NCBI GenBank assembly: GCA_018065885.1
Contig: JAGHSL010000437.1
Location: forward strand, 1 to 7,225
Length of the DNA: 7,225 nt
From: Candidatus Limimorpha equi
GTDB taxonomy: Bacteria > Bacteroidota > Bacteroidia > Bacteroidales > F082
Direction of reading: 5' to 3'
A model generated the notes under the pieces. It saw only the letters and a program-made list of their open reading frames with translations, did not search any database and was not told where the DNA came from. Made by a program: the position numbers and the translations under genes. The first letter of the stretch is position 1. Each line of letters begins with the position of its first letter. Shown piece after piece: positions 1 to 5,772 of this stretch.

Positions 1-691
1 CGTCATCTTGTTCGCGAGATTTGACGAGTGCTTCAATGTATTCCGATTTTTCCTCTTTCATGACTTTTGTGGCTGGCAAATCGTGTTCCATCTGAAGCAG
101 ATTCATTACCAATCTTGAAACCCTCCCATTCCCATCAGCCCAAGGATGAATTGTAACTAATTCGTAATGAGCCCAAAAACTCAGGTTATAAATCGCTTCT
201 ATGTCGTCGGCCTTGACTTTTCTGCGGCGGCGGTTCAATTCCTTGCAAAATTCTTCCAAACGACTTGGCACTTTCTGAAAACTCAAATAAGAGTGACCGC
301 CAAATCCCGCCGACACATTTACTAAACGCAAATCGCCTTTGGCGGAAGAAAAACTGCCCAAACTCGTGTTGTATTCGGAGCCAGTCCGCGCCATCACCAT
401 CGACGACAATTTGCATAGTTGCCCGACAGTGAAATCTTCGTGTTTCTGAATCCAATCCATACCGTAATCATAGGCTGCCTTCAGGTCGAGGTTCATCAGT
501 TGCTCAATCATGGAACGGCCTTTTGCGGTCGTTCCTTCGTCAAAAAGCAACTGGTTTTCCAATTCAGTGACGGTGCTTCCCTCAATGGCCGTGGAATGTG
601 TGATTAAGGAATAGAGATAGAATTTTCGACTGTCAATCTGGTCTGCAATTCCTAATCGGCGATATTTTTCCATCAAATCGGCGATATTCAT
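1..691 (-). CDS. Fic domain protein (probable AMP-transferase), C-terminus cut by window edge
   Basis: The frame opens at ATG 689-691 and stays open for 230 codons to the window edge, so the C-terminus is missing. Fic enzymes usually transfer AMP from ATP to a hydroxyl group on a target protein. The catalytic loop is visible at residues 182-193 as HPWADGNGRVSR, matching HxFx(D/E)GNGRxxR except that Trp184 replaces the usual Phe; His182 is the catalytic base and Asp186 the expected Mg ligand. Residues 33-38 (STAIEG) fit the inhibitory motif (S/T)xxxE(G/N) placed N-terminal to the core, as in class II Fic proteins, with Glu37 expected to block productive ATP binding. The protein is therefore probably self-inhibited. 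Relatives of this type run to roughly 330-380 residues and often end in a winged helix, which would lie outside the window. There is no antitoxin gene immediately upstream, which fits inhibition in cis. The target is unknown. Confidence 0.93.
   Translation of the reverse strand, partial: MNIADLMEKYRRLGIADQIDSRKFYLYSLITHSTAIEGSTVTELENQLLFDEGTTAKGRSMIEQLMNLDLKAAYDYGMDWIQKHEDFTVGQLCKLSSMVMARTGSEYNTSLGSFSSAKGDLRLVNVSAGFGGHSYLSFQKVPSRLEEFCKELNRRRRKVKADDIEAIYNLSFWAHYELVTIHPWADGNGRVSRLVMNLLQMEHDLPATKVMKEEKSEYIEALVKSREQDD
654..688. repeat. Two 13-bp direct repeats in the first codons of fic, sharing the operator core
   Basis: AATCGGCGATATT occurs exactly at 654-666 and 676-688, 22 bp apart. The 9-bp core AATCGGCGA recurs at 707-715, and its first-position variant is present in inverse orientation at 741-748. 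Within fic the two copies are read in different frames (one gives Ile-Ala-Asp, the other Tyr-Arg-Arg), so the identity is not forced by a protein repeat and points to a DNA-level role such as extra operator sites. Confidence 0.6.
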
Positions 692-707
692 AGTGAATTA
701 ATTAAAA

Positions 708-748
708 ATCGGCGACAAATATAAGTTTTTTTTGTTATTGTCGCCGAT
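708..748. promoter_or_regulatory. Perfect 11-bp inverted repeat bracketing the fic promoter (probable operator)
   Basis: ATCGGCGACAA (708-718) and TTGTCGCCGAT (738-748) are perfect reverse complements separated by 19 bp. The left arm overlaps the -7 element and the right arm covers where the -33 box would be, so a protein bound to both arms would block RNA polymerase. The arms are about 30 bp apart centre to centre, close to three helical turns, so both face the same side of the helix. The spacer is A/T-rich (a run of eight T at 726-733), so this is not a typical RNA hairpin terminator. The regulator is not identified; the truncated Fic protein itself is one candidate. Confidence 0.6.
716..723 (-). 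promoter_or_regulatory. Putative Bacteroidota -7 promoter element of the fic gene
   Basis: Read on the minus strand this is TATATTTG, an exact match to the Bacteroidota primary sigma -7 consensus TAnnTTTG. It lies 24 nt upstream of the fic ATG, which would give a 5' leader of only about 15-20 nt. No TTTG -33 box is present at the usual 19-21 bp spacing; that position falls in the upstream arm of the inverted repeat. The assignment rests on motif and position only. Confidence 0.5.
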
Positions 749-829
749 AAACGCCGTATTTTGCTTTCTTAATGATAAGATTCACTTCTCAGGTGCTTGC
801 CAGAAATATTCAGCATCAGTTGCTTCCAA

Positions 830-1276
830 TTATTTTTTAGACTTCTTCATTGATGCTGCATCTATGAAAACGATATTAATATCTTCCGGCTCTTCTGTGA
901 TAACAATTAATTCTATAGTATCTGTTCTTTTTTTAGTTTTTGTCCTATAGATACGGGTACATTTATCATCTTCCTTATTCTCAATCAGAAGTTCGTACTC
1001 ATTTTGTATCTTTAAATCAATATCCTTCTTAATCCTTTTAATTGTAGCAGAATCATCGCAATCAATGACAGACATGCCTTGAAAAGACTCCAACGAAATG
1101 TTACCGAATTGGGCGTCTTTTATTTCTTGCCCCATCATATCGAATATGCCAGATGAAATATAAGTTATTCTAACGCCTTCTGAGCCTGAATACTTATTGG
1201 AAAATTCCTTGCCAACTTGGGCTTGACCACTGTTTGCAATAATAAAGGCAAACATCAAAAATACTAACTTTTTCAT
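830..1276 (-). CDS. Exported DUF4252 family protein
   Basis: This 148-residue protein starts with a clear Sec signal peptide (Lys2-Lys3, hydrophobic stretch 4-14, likely cleavage after GQA at 17-19). There is no lipobox cysteine, so the mature protein is probably periplasmic and soluble. The mature part opens with the DUF4252 pattern: FSNKYSGSEGV at 25-35, then YISSGIFDMMG at 39-49, and ends with a strand-rich segment (IELIVITEEPEDINIVFI) before a lysine-rich tail. DUF4252 has no established biochemical activity; in Bacteroidales it is typically encoded beside an ECF sigma factor. Cys73 and Cys106 could pair. It is the last gene of the sigma operon, 25 nt after the putative anti-sigma gene. 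I see no hairpin terminator in the roughly 80 nt after its TAA stop. A role as a sensed or regulated envelope component of the sigma unit is inference. Confidence 0.85.
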   Translation of the reverse strand: MKKLVFLMFAFIIANSGQAQVGKEFSNKYSGSEGVRITYISSGIFDMMGQEIKDAQFGNISLESFQGMSVIDCDDSATIKRIKKDIDLKIQNEYELLIENKEDDKCTRIYRTKTKKRTDTIELIVITEEPEDINIVFIDAASMKKSKK

Positions 1277-1301
1277 TTTTTATGATTTAAATTGATTTGA
1301 G

Positions 1302-1679
1302 TTACTTTGTTTCATTCGACATTACAGTTTTTATAGTAGACATCGCTGCATTAGCTTTATCCATTCCGTCATTGAATTCTGACGCTATACGATTCATTGT
1401 AGAAGAAAAATAGGCATACGCTTCGCGAGGATCACTGAAGGTGTCTTTCGGCTCACTTTGTTTTGATAGCATAAGCCAAGCGAAACCAATCACCAAGACA
1501 AAGGTTGCTGCCATACTAAGCCATTTCATTTGATTCCCTAATTTATGGCTCTCTTTCCTGCTTTTCAAATTCTCGGCAAAAGCCAAGGTATTGATTAATG
1601 TATCTATATTGTGCTCCAAATCCGATGGAACCTTTTTCTGCTCATCATTGGCTGTTTTTTCAAGTTCATTCAAATTCAT
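1302..1679 (-). CDS. Single-pass membrane protein, putative anti-sigma factor
   Basis: The protein has 125 residues: a polar, charged N-terminal part of about 52 residues, one hydrophobic segment at 53-71 (LSMAATFVLVIGFAWLML), and a C-terminal part of about 54 residues with SDPREAYAYFSS near 82-93. The positively charged side (RKESHK, K52) precedes the membrane segment, so the N-terminus is expected in the cytoplasm and the C-terminus in the periplasm. Its ATG overlaps the sigma stop codon as ATGA (1676-1679), which suggests translational coupling and matched amounts of the two proteins. Position between an ECF sigma gene and a DUF4252 gene, together with this topology, suggests an anti-sigma factor. 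I do not see a recognisable zinc anti-sigma or FecR motif, so the function is inferred from context. Confidence 0.8.
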   Translation of the reverse strand: MNLNELEKTANDEQKKVPSDLEHNIDTLINTLAFAENLKSRKESHKLGNQMKWLSMAATFVLVIGFAWLMLSKQSEPKDTFSDPREAYAYFSSTMNRIASEFNDGMDKANAAMSTIKTVMSNETK

Positions 1680-2173
1680 AACAGTTCCTCCAGTTCTTTT
1701 TTAATTTGATTTCTTGAACGGCTAACCGTCACCCTTACATTTAATTCTGTCAGTCCCGTTCTTTTTGCTATTTCCTTGTAATCCAAGGCTTCCGTAACGA
1801 ACAAAAGCATGATTTCCTTTTGTTTTTTCGGCATTCTGTTGATACAATCCAACACATATCTTAAAGTATCACGACTCACCACGGGGTTATCTTCAATGCC
1901 GATATTTGGAAGCATTTCCATGTTATCTGATTTTTCTTCAATTCGCAATTTATTACGCCTAATTTTATCAACACATAGATTATGAGTCATCTTAATGACA
2001 AACGATTTTGGGTCATCAATTATATCCAAGCTGTCTTTTGATGCCCACAACTTCACATAGACATCCTGAACGGTATCCTTTGCAGCTTCTTCATCGTTTA
2101 GCAAATGCATCGCTACACGATAAATTTGAGCATTTAGAGGAAGATAAGTCCGTTTGAATATCTCAGTTGTCAT
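1676..2173 (-). CDS. ECF-family RNA polymerase sigma factor
   Basis: A 165-residue protein with the two-domain layout of ECF sigma factors and no region 1 or 3. Region 2 covers about 9-77, including NDEEAAKDTVQDVYVKLW (26-43) and the -10 recognition stretch around KSFVIKMTHNLCVDKIRR (56-73). A linker of about 30 residues is followed by region 4 at about 104-161, with the helix-turn-helix YKEIAKRTGLTELNVRVTVS (132-151) that reads the -35 element. Length is normal for the class. It is the first gene of a three-gene operon with a membrane protein and a DUF4252 protein, and its 3' end overlaps the next gene by 4 nt. The upstream region contains a good ECF-type promoter, so it probably activates its own transcription. 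The inducing signal is unknown. Confidence 0.95.
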   Translation of the reverse strand: MTTEIFKRTYLPLNAQIYRVAMHLLNDEEAAKDTVQDVYVKLWASKDSLDIIDDPKSFVIKMTHNLCVDKIRRNKLRIEEKSDNMEMLPNIGIEDNPVVSRDTLRYVLDCINRMPKKQKEIMLLFVTEALDYKEIAKRTGLTELNVRVTVSRSRNQIKKELEELL

Positions 2174-2202
2174 GCTGTTTTTCGTTTAAGTCACATTACC
2201 AA

Positions 2203-2228
2203 GACGAACAAAAAACGAATATGTTACA
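2203..2228 (-). promoter_or_regulatory. Putative ECF-sigma-dependent promoter of the sigma operon
   Basis: On the minus strand TGTAAC (2223-2228) is followed after exactly 16 bp by CGTC (2203-2206). This is the classic ECF layout, with an AAC-type -35 and a CGTC -10. The spacer includes a T run, as often seen in ECF promoters. The -10 lies 30 nt before the sigma ATG, giving a leader of about 20 nt. The -35 begins only 9 nt past the stop codon of the upstream CDP-alcohol phosphatidyltransferase gene. The match supports autoregulation. Confidence 0.65.
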
Positions 2229-2236
2229 AAGGCGAT

Positions 2237-2740
2237 CTAAATATTTTCCCTCCTAATCAAATGCCCTTCCTGGATTGCTGCAAAACTTGTCACTATGCAG
2301 ATTAAAATTGCGGGATATTTCAATCCTACAAATTCGTATGCGATTGGCAGCAGAAACAGCAGGAGTCCCGATACTTTGTTCGCCGTAGTGTGCGGCAGAA
2401 CGAGTTTTTTCCAACAAACGAATCCCGAAACGATGTTTATGATTTTGATGCAGAAAATCACGATAATCCATATCCAAAGCCATGTGGGAATGTTGAAAAC
2501 GGGTAGCAAACGGACGAGGCAAACTGCAACGAAAAGCATGTCGGCAATGCTGTCCAATTTGGCTCCGAACGGTGTTGCGTTTCCTGTTCTTCGGGCGATG
2601 GGGCCGTCAATCATATCGGAAAAACCGCAAAGCAGATAAATGACGCCAAACGACGCTGAAAGTGGTGCTACGAACCATAACACCACCGACAGTATCATTC
2701 TTGAAAAAGTTATGATATTTGCTAAATTTCTGAAAATCAT
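2237..2740 (-). CDS. CDP-alcohol phosphatidyltransferase family membrane protein
   Basis: The family signature DGxxAR-x8-GxxxDxxxD is complete: Asp42 and Asp45 in SDMIDG, Gly46, Ala49-Arg50, Gly59, Asp63 and Asp67. These acidic residues bind the metal ions and CDP-diacylglycerol, and the enzyme swaps CMP for an alcohol head group at the membrane. The remainder is a series of hydrophobic segments (roughly 8-36, 68-84, 87-108, 123-137 and 140-156), consistent with an integral membrane enzyme. At 167 residues it is slightly shorter than typical PgsA or PssA proteins. The head group (glycerol phosphate, serine, inositol phosphate or another) cannot be told from what I see, so no gene symbol is given. 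The heptad array lies in the 51-nt gap to the peptidase gene upstream, and no promoter is evident there, so it may be transcribed by read-through from the peptidase gene. Confidence 0.9.
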   Translation of the reverse strand: MIFRNLANIITFSRMILSVVLWFVAPLSASFGVIYLLCGFSDMIDGPIARRTGNATPFGAKLDSIADMLFVAVCLVRLLPVFNIPTWLWIWIIVIFCIKIINIVSGFVCWKKLVLPHTTANKVSGLLLFLLPIAYEFVGLKYPAILICIVTSFAAIQEGHLIRRENI

Positions 2741-2751
2741 CGAGTTTTTTG

Positions 2752-2795
2752 GCTAAAAGCTAGCTAATGGCTAACGGCTAAAAGCTAACAGCTAA
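2752..2795. repeat. Heptad tandem-repeat array between the M28 peptidase and CDP-alcohol phosphatidyltransferase genes
   Basis: GCTAA occurs at 2752, 2763, 2770, 2777, 2784 and 2791, with GCTAG at 2759. The last five GCTAA copies are exactly 7 bp apart; a 4-bp step at 2759-2763 breaks the phase once. On the minus strand the unit is TTAGC(C/T)N. The M28 stop codon (TAG, 2792-2794) is the TAG of the first unit, and the following units place TAG in the other two frames within 21 bp. Confidence 0.8.
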
Positions 2796-4045
2796 TAGTC
2801 AATAAACTCCGTAATCAGCTTGAACAGCAACTCGTAAGTCTCAAAATAGAAATGCTTGAAAGTATCGTTGGCGGTGTGATAATACTGGAAAGCGTCGCCT
2901 TCTTCGTTTTCGTAGAAAATGCACGGAACGCCTTGCACGGCAAAAGGATAATGGTCGCTGTTGGCAGCCAAATCGCCGCGGTTGAGCGACTGGAAATAAT
3001 GCCTTTTCGCATTGATGGCTTCCATTTCGGCAAAGCCTTTCATGCCTTGCTCGCTGACCTCGCAATACTGCACGGGATTGTTATCGCCAATCATGTCGAG
3101 ATTGAAAAGATATTTGATGTTGCTCAGCGGAACAATCGGGTGGTTGACATAATAGGTCGAACCGCGCAGATTGGCATCTTCGCCTGAAAACGCGATGAAA
3201 ATCATGTCGTATTTCGGCTTGTGTTGGGCATAATATTCAGCCAAAGTGATGATGGCGGCTGTGCCCGAAGCGTTGTCGTTGGCACCTGGGAAATAGAGTT
3301 TTCTGCCCAAATTGCCCAAATGGTCGTAGTGCGCCGTGAAGACAAAACAACTGTCATGGCTTTCACCATTGATTTTTGCAATCACGTTGCTGCTTTCGTA
3401 GTTTGACAAAAACTTGTTTTCAACATTCAGCTTGATGTTTTTCGCATCTCTGACGGCTTCGGCAGTTGTCCAGACAATAGGTTTTGCGGCAATGTTTTCG
3501 CCGTAGGCCTTGTAGAATTTCAGGCCTGTTTCCCAAGTGTAGAGCAAACCTGCATTGGGGCAAGTCGTGTCGCTTTGCAGAATGGAAAACTCCTTGCCGT
3601 GTTTGTAAGGGAACCAGAAATCGCAGACGACGAAAGCGTTTTTGTATTCAGGAGTCTGCAAGTCCTTGGAAATCTGTTCAAAATCGAAATTGGCCGTGTC
3701 GATGAAATAGAGCGGGAAACTGCCTTTCACGCCGGGTGAATATTCGCGCATCACGAAATCATCGCCAGGAGTGAGTTTTCTGCCATCGACCCACATCTTC
3801 ATTTTCCCCGGAAAAGTGTTGATGTTGATGGTGAAAGGTTGCAGAATGACTTCGTCAACGCCAGCCTTACGGAACTGTTTTTCAATGTAATCGCCCGCTT
3901 TCAGCACGCCATCCTTGGCATAGCCGCGGCCTTGATATTTCTTAGAACTCAGTTCCTTTACGATTTCCTTGTAAAGCGGTGTGTTTTGCGCCGGTAAAGC
4001 GATGCAAAACGCTAATAATGCAATAATTAAGATTGATTTTTTCAT
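2792..4045 (-). CDS. Secreted M28 family zinc metallopeptidase (aminopeptidase-like)
   Basis: I place the start at ATG 4043-4045 rather than the in-frame ATG at 4096, because MKKSILIIALLAFCIALPAQ is then a clean signal peptide (cleavage near ALPAQ, residue 20). The resulting protein has 417 residues. M28 peptidases use two zinc ions, mostly to remove N-terminal amino acids. Expected ligands are visible: His239 in TAHYDHLG, bridging Asp257 in GANDNASG, Glu289 (general base) and Asp290 in FSGEDANLRGS, Asp317 in NLDMIGDN, and His389 in YYHTANDT. SDHYPF (363-368) is another family block. Position 290 is usually Glu. Residues about 100-215 form an insert before the catalytic core whose identity I cannot settle; a PA-like domain is possible. 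The protein probably works in the periplasm or outside the cell on peptides. Heptad arrays lie on both sides of the gene. Confidence 0.9.
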   Translation of the reverse strand: MKKSILIIALLAFCIALPAQNTPLYKEIVKELSSKKYQGRGYAKDGVLKAGDYIEKQFRKAGVDEVILQPFTININTFPGKMKMWVDGRKLTPGDDFVMREYSPGVKGSFPLYFIDTANFDFEQISKDLQTPEYKNAFVVCDFWFPYKHGKEFSILQSDTTCPNAGLLYTWETGLKFYKAYGENIAAKPIVWTTAEAVRDAKNIKLNVENKFLSNYESSNVIAKINGESHDSCFVFTAHYDHLGNLGRKLYFPGANDNASGTAAIITLAEYYAQHKPKYDMIFIAFSGEDANLRGSTYYVNHPIVPLSNIKYLFNLDMIGDNNPVQYCEVSEQGMKGFAEMEAINAKRHYFQSLNRGDLAANSDHYPFAVQGVPCIFYENEEGDAFQYYHTANDTFKHFYFETYELLFKLITEFIDY

Positions 4046-4093
4046 TGTTAATTCACAGATAAAATTATTCTTCAAAAAAAGAATCCGTAATGT

Positions 4094-4132
4094 CAAAACC
4101 AGCCATTAGCTAAAGGCTAATAGCTAATGGCT
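4094..4132 (-). terminator. Possible weak transcription terminator after the DUF362 gene
   Basis: On the minus strand the 12-bp hairpin begins 8 nt after the DUF362 stop codon and is followed by GGTTTTG. The stem is long and perfect but only moderately G/C, and the T tract has just four residues after two G. It could end transcripts of the operon or simply stabilise their 3' ends. It would also separate the M28 gene as its own unit. Confidence 0.3.
4101..4132. repeat. Second heptad array, folding into a perfect 12-bp hairpin
   Basis: GCTAA occurs at 4109, 4116 and 4123, and a GCTGA at 4130, all 7 bp apart, so this is the same heptad as in the array after the peptidase gene. In addition AGCCATTAGCTA (4101-4112) and TAGCTAATGGCT (4121-4132) are perfect reverse complements with an 8-nt loop. 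It lies between the DUF362 stop and the M28 start. Confidence 0.8.
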
Positions 4133-4140
4133 GATATAAA

Positions 4141-5280
4141 TCATTTGCTCCCCATCCAAACCAATTCATATTTCCGGTTTCCGAGTCCAATTTTCTCACC
4201 ATGAATGAGTTGTGTCTCCCATTCCGATTCGGGTGTCGTGTTTTTGAAATGGTCGTGATGGTCGGAGAAGCCTTCCTGATGCAGATGGTCGCCAAGGACG
4301 GAATTGCGGATTGGTTCAGCTTTCAGACACAAATCGGCGCAAGCTTGGTCGAGGGCGACTGGGTCGAAGGAGGCGAACATGCCGATGTTAGGCAGAATCG
4401 GGGCATCGTTTTCGCCGTGGCAGTCGCAGTATGGCGACACATCGACGATGAGCGAAATGTGGAAATTGTCGCGGCCCGAAATGACGGCTTTGGTGTATTC
4501 CGCCATCTTGGCATTCAGCACGCTGATAGCTTGGTCTTGTGCAAAGTCGATGGCGTCGAAATTGCAGGCGCCGAGGCAACGGCCACATCCCACGCAGTTT
4601 TCCTGGTTGACTTGCATTTTCTTGGTCATTTCGTCAAACACAAGGCCATTGTTGGCGCATTCGCGCAAGCAGCGTTTGCAGCCACGGCATTTCTTGGCCT
4701 TGATGATGGGTTTCCCGTTGGAATGTTGGTCTTTCTTGCCGGCACGCGAGCCACAGCCCATGCCGATATTCTTAATGGTGCCGCCGAAACCTGTCATTTC
4801 GTGACCTTTGAAGTGCGTCAGACTGATGAAGACATCGGCATCCATGACGGCGCGGCCAATCAATGCTTCCTTGGTGTATTCGCCGCCTTCGACGGGCACG
4901 GCAATGTCGTCGGTGCCTTTCAGGCCGTCGCCAATGATGACCGGGCAACCGACGGTGAGCGGTGTGAAACCGTTTTCCCAGGCGCATTCAAGATGTTCGA
5001 GAGCGTTTTTGCGCGAGCCGGGATACATGGTGTTGCAGTCGGTGAGGAAAGGTTTCCCGCCCAATTCCTTGACGAGGTCGACGATGGCTTTGGCATAATT
5101 CGGGCGCAGATAGCTAATGTTGCCCAATTCACCGAAGTGCATCTTGATGGCGACGAATTTGCCATTCATGTCGATGTTTTCAATGCCCGCAGTGCGTGCC
5201 AACCGCTTGAGTTTTGCAGGCATGCTTTCTCCGAAATAACCCGTCCTAAAGTCGGTGTAGTAAACTTTTGAAGTATTCAT
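4141..5280 (-). CDS. DUF362 domain protein with two 4Fe-4S ferredoxin motifs
   Basis: The start at ATG 5278-5280 gives 379 residues; a 73-residue in-frame extension upstream is rejected because it would run through the preceding GNAT gene. The N-terminal DUF362 part contains VAIKMHFGELGN (43-54), LTDCNTMYPGSR (79-90), SLTHFKGHEMTGFGGTIKNIG (153-173) and MGCGSRAGK (174-182). Two CxxCxxCxxxC motifs follow, at Cys198/201/204/208 and Cys229/232/235/239, each fit to hold a 4Fe-4S cluster. The DUF362 fold then resumes with SPYCDCHGENDAP (282-294) and ASFDPVALDQACADL (303-317), so the ferredoxin domain is inserted within it. There is no signal peptide. Many annotations call such proteins Fe-S or 4Fe-4S-binding proteins; the physiological electron partner or substrate is not known to me. 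It lies 23 nt after the GNAT gene and could be the last gene of that operon. Confidence 0.92.
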   Translation of the reverse strand: MNTSKVYYTDFRTGYFGESMPAKLKRLARTAGIENIDMNGKFVAIKMHFGELGNISYLRPNYAKAIVDLVKELGGKPFLTDCNTMYPGSRKNALEHLECAWENGFTPLTVGCPVIIGDGLKGTDDIAVPVEGGEYTKEALIGRAVMDADVFISLTHFKGHEMTGFGGTIKNIGMGCGSRAGKKDQHSNGKPIIKAKKCRGCKRCLRECANNGLVFDEMTKKMQVNQENCVGCGRCLGACNFDAIDFAQDQAISVLNAKMAEYTKAVISGRDNFHISLIVDVSPYCDCHGENDAPILPNIGMFASFDPVALDQACADLCLKAEPIRNSVLGDHLHQEGFSDHHDHFKNTTPESEWETQLIHGEKIGLGNRKYELVWMGSK

Positions 5281-5303
5281 ATTGATTCTGTTTTTAATGA
5301 TAG

Positions 5304-5768
5304 TTATCTGTCTGATTTGTAATAAACGGGTCCTTCCTCGCCATATTGTCCTGAAAAAAGGAATCCTGCCCGTTGAAGGACTTTTTTCGATGCTTCGTTT
5401 TCCTCGGTGGTCTCGGCAATGACTTTCTTGACCCCATCTTGCTTCAACGCCCATTCGGAAACCGACAGCAAAGCCTCTGTCATATAGCCGTTGCCACAAA
5501 AACCTTCTCTGAGACCATACCCGATTTCAACCGTTCCGTCATTGCCAACGCCCTTGAAACAGAAATCACCGACGATAGTCCCTGGATTTTCCTTTAGTTC
5601 CATGAACCACACGGCATACCACATCCGTTTTTCGGGATGGTCGAGGCAGCCTTGCAGCATCTCACCATAGGCTTGCTGCAATTCTTCAATCGTTTCGTTT
5701 TCAATCAGATCGCGCATCTCATCATTGCTGATGGGAAACAGATTCAGTCGTTTGCTTTCAATGTTCAT
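5304..5768 (-). CDS. GNAT family N-acetyltransferase
   Basis: A single-domain GNAT of 154 residues from ATG 5766-5768. This start is preferred to the in-frame ATG at 5792 because it leaves a 4-nt gap after the YdeI-like gene instead of an overlap and gives the usual family opening (MNIESKRLNL). Acetyl-CoA-binding motif A is at 79-99 (TVEIGYGLREGF then CGNGYMTEA), and motif B at 123-136 (ENEASKKVLQRAGF). This pattern resembles the RimJ/RimL-type branch, which acetylates protein N-termini or small amines; the acceptor cannot be told from sequence. The region between strand 3 and motif A (about 37-66) carries WYAVWFMEL. It is the second acetyltransferase of the cluster and differs clearly in sequence from the first, so the two are unlikely to be a recent duplication. 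Confidence 0.88.
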   Translation of the reverse strand: MNIESKRLNLFPISNDEMRDLIENETIEELQQAYGEMLQGCLDHPEKRMWYAVWFMELKENPGTIVGDFCFKGVGNDGTVEIGYGLREGFCGNGYMTEALLSVSEWALKQDGVKKVIAETTEENEASKKVLQRAGFLFSGQYGEEGPVYYKSDR

Positions 5769-5772
5769 TTTC

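Noticed and set aside
186..455. Minus-strand 89-codon frame and plus-strand 419-607 frame near the left edge
   Set aside because: Both are shadows of the fic gene, whose frame runs open through the window edge and carries the catalytic motif.
726..748. Rho-independent terminator formed by the fic inverted repeat
   Set aside because: The arms are 19 nt apart with an A/T-rich loop, and neither strand has a T tract after the stem. The overlap with a -7 element fits an operator better.
732..950. Plus-strand 72-codon frame next to the fic control region
   Set aside because: It mostly overlaps the DUF4252 gene antisense and has no recognisable features. A divergent gene would have explained the inverted repeat, but I see no coding support.
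2752..2795. CRISPR array
   Set aside because: Units are only 7 bp, with no spacers and no cas genes.
4046..4096. 17-residue N-terminal extension of the M28 peptidase
   Set aside because: The internal Met-Lys-Lys begins a proper signal peptide; the extension would put charged and polar residues ahead of it and bury the signal.
4201..5271. Long open frame of 356 codons on the plus strand
   Set aside because: It lies wholly antisense to the DUF362 gene, which has complete ferredoxin motifs. The plus-strand translation shows no recognisable domain and is explained by the codon bias of the real gene.
5281..5499. 73-codon N-terminal extension of the DUF362 protein
   Set aside because: The extension runs through the GNAT coding sequence in another frame and reads as arginine-rich nonsense. 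The ATG at 5280 gives the expected family N-terminus.
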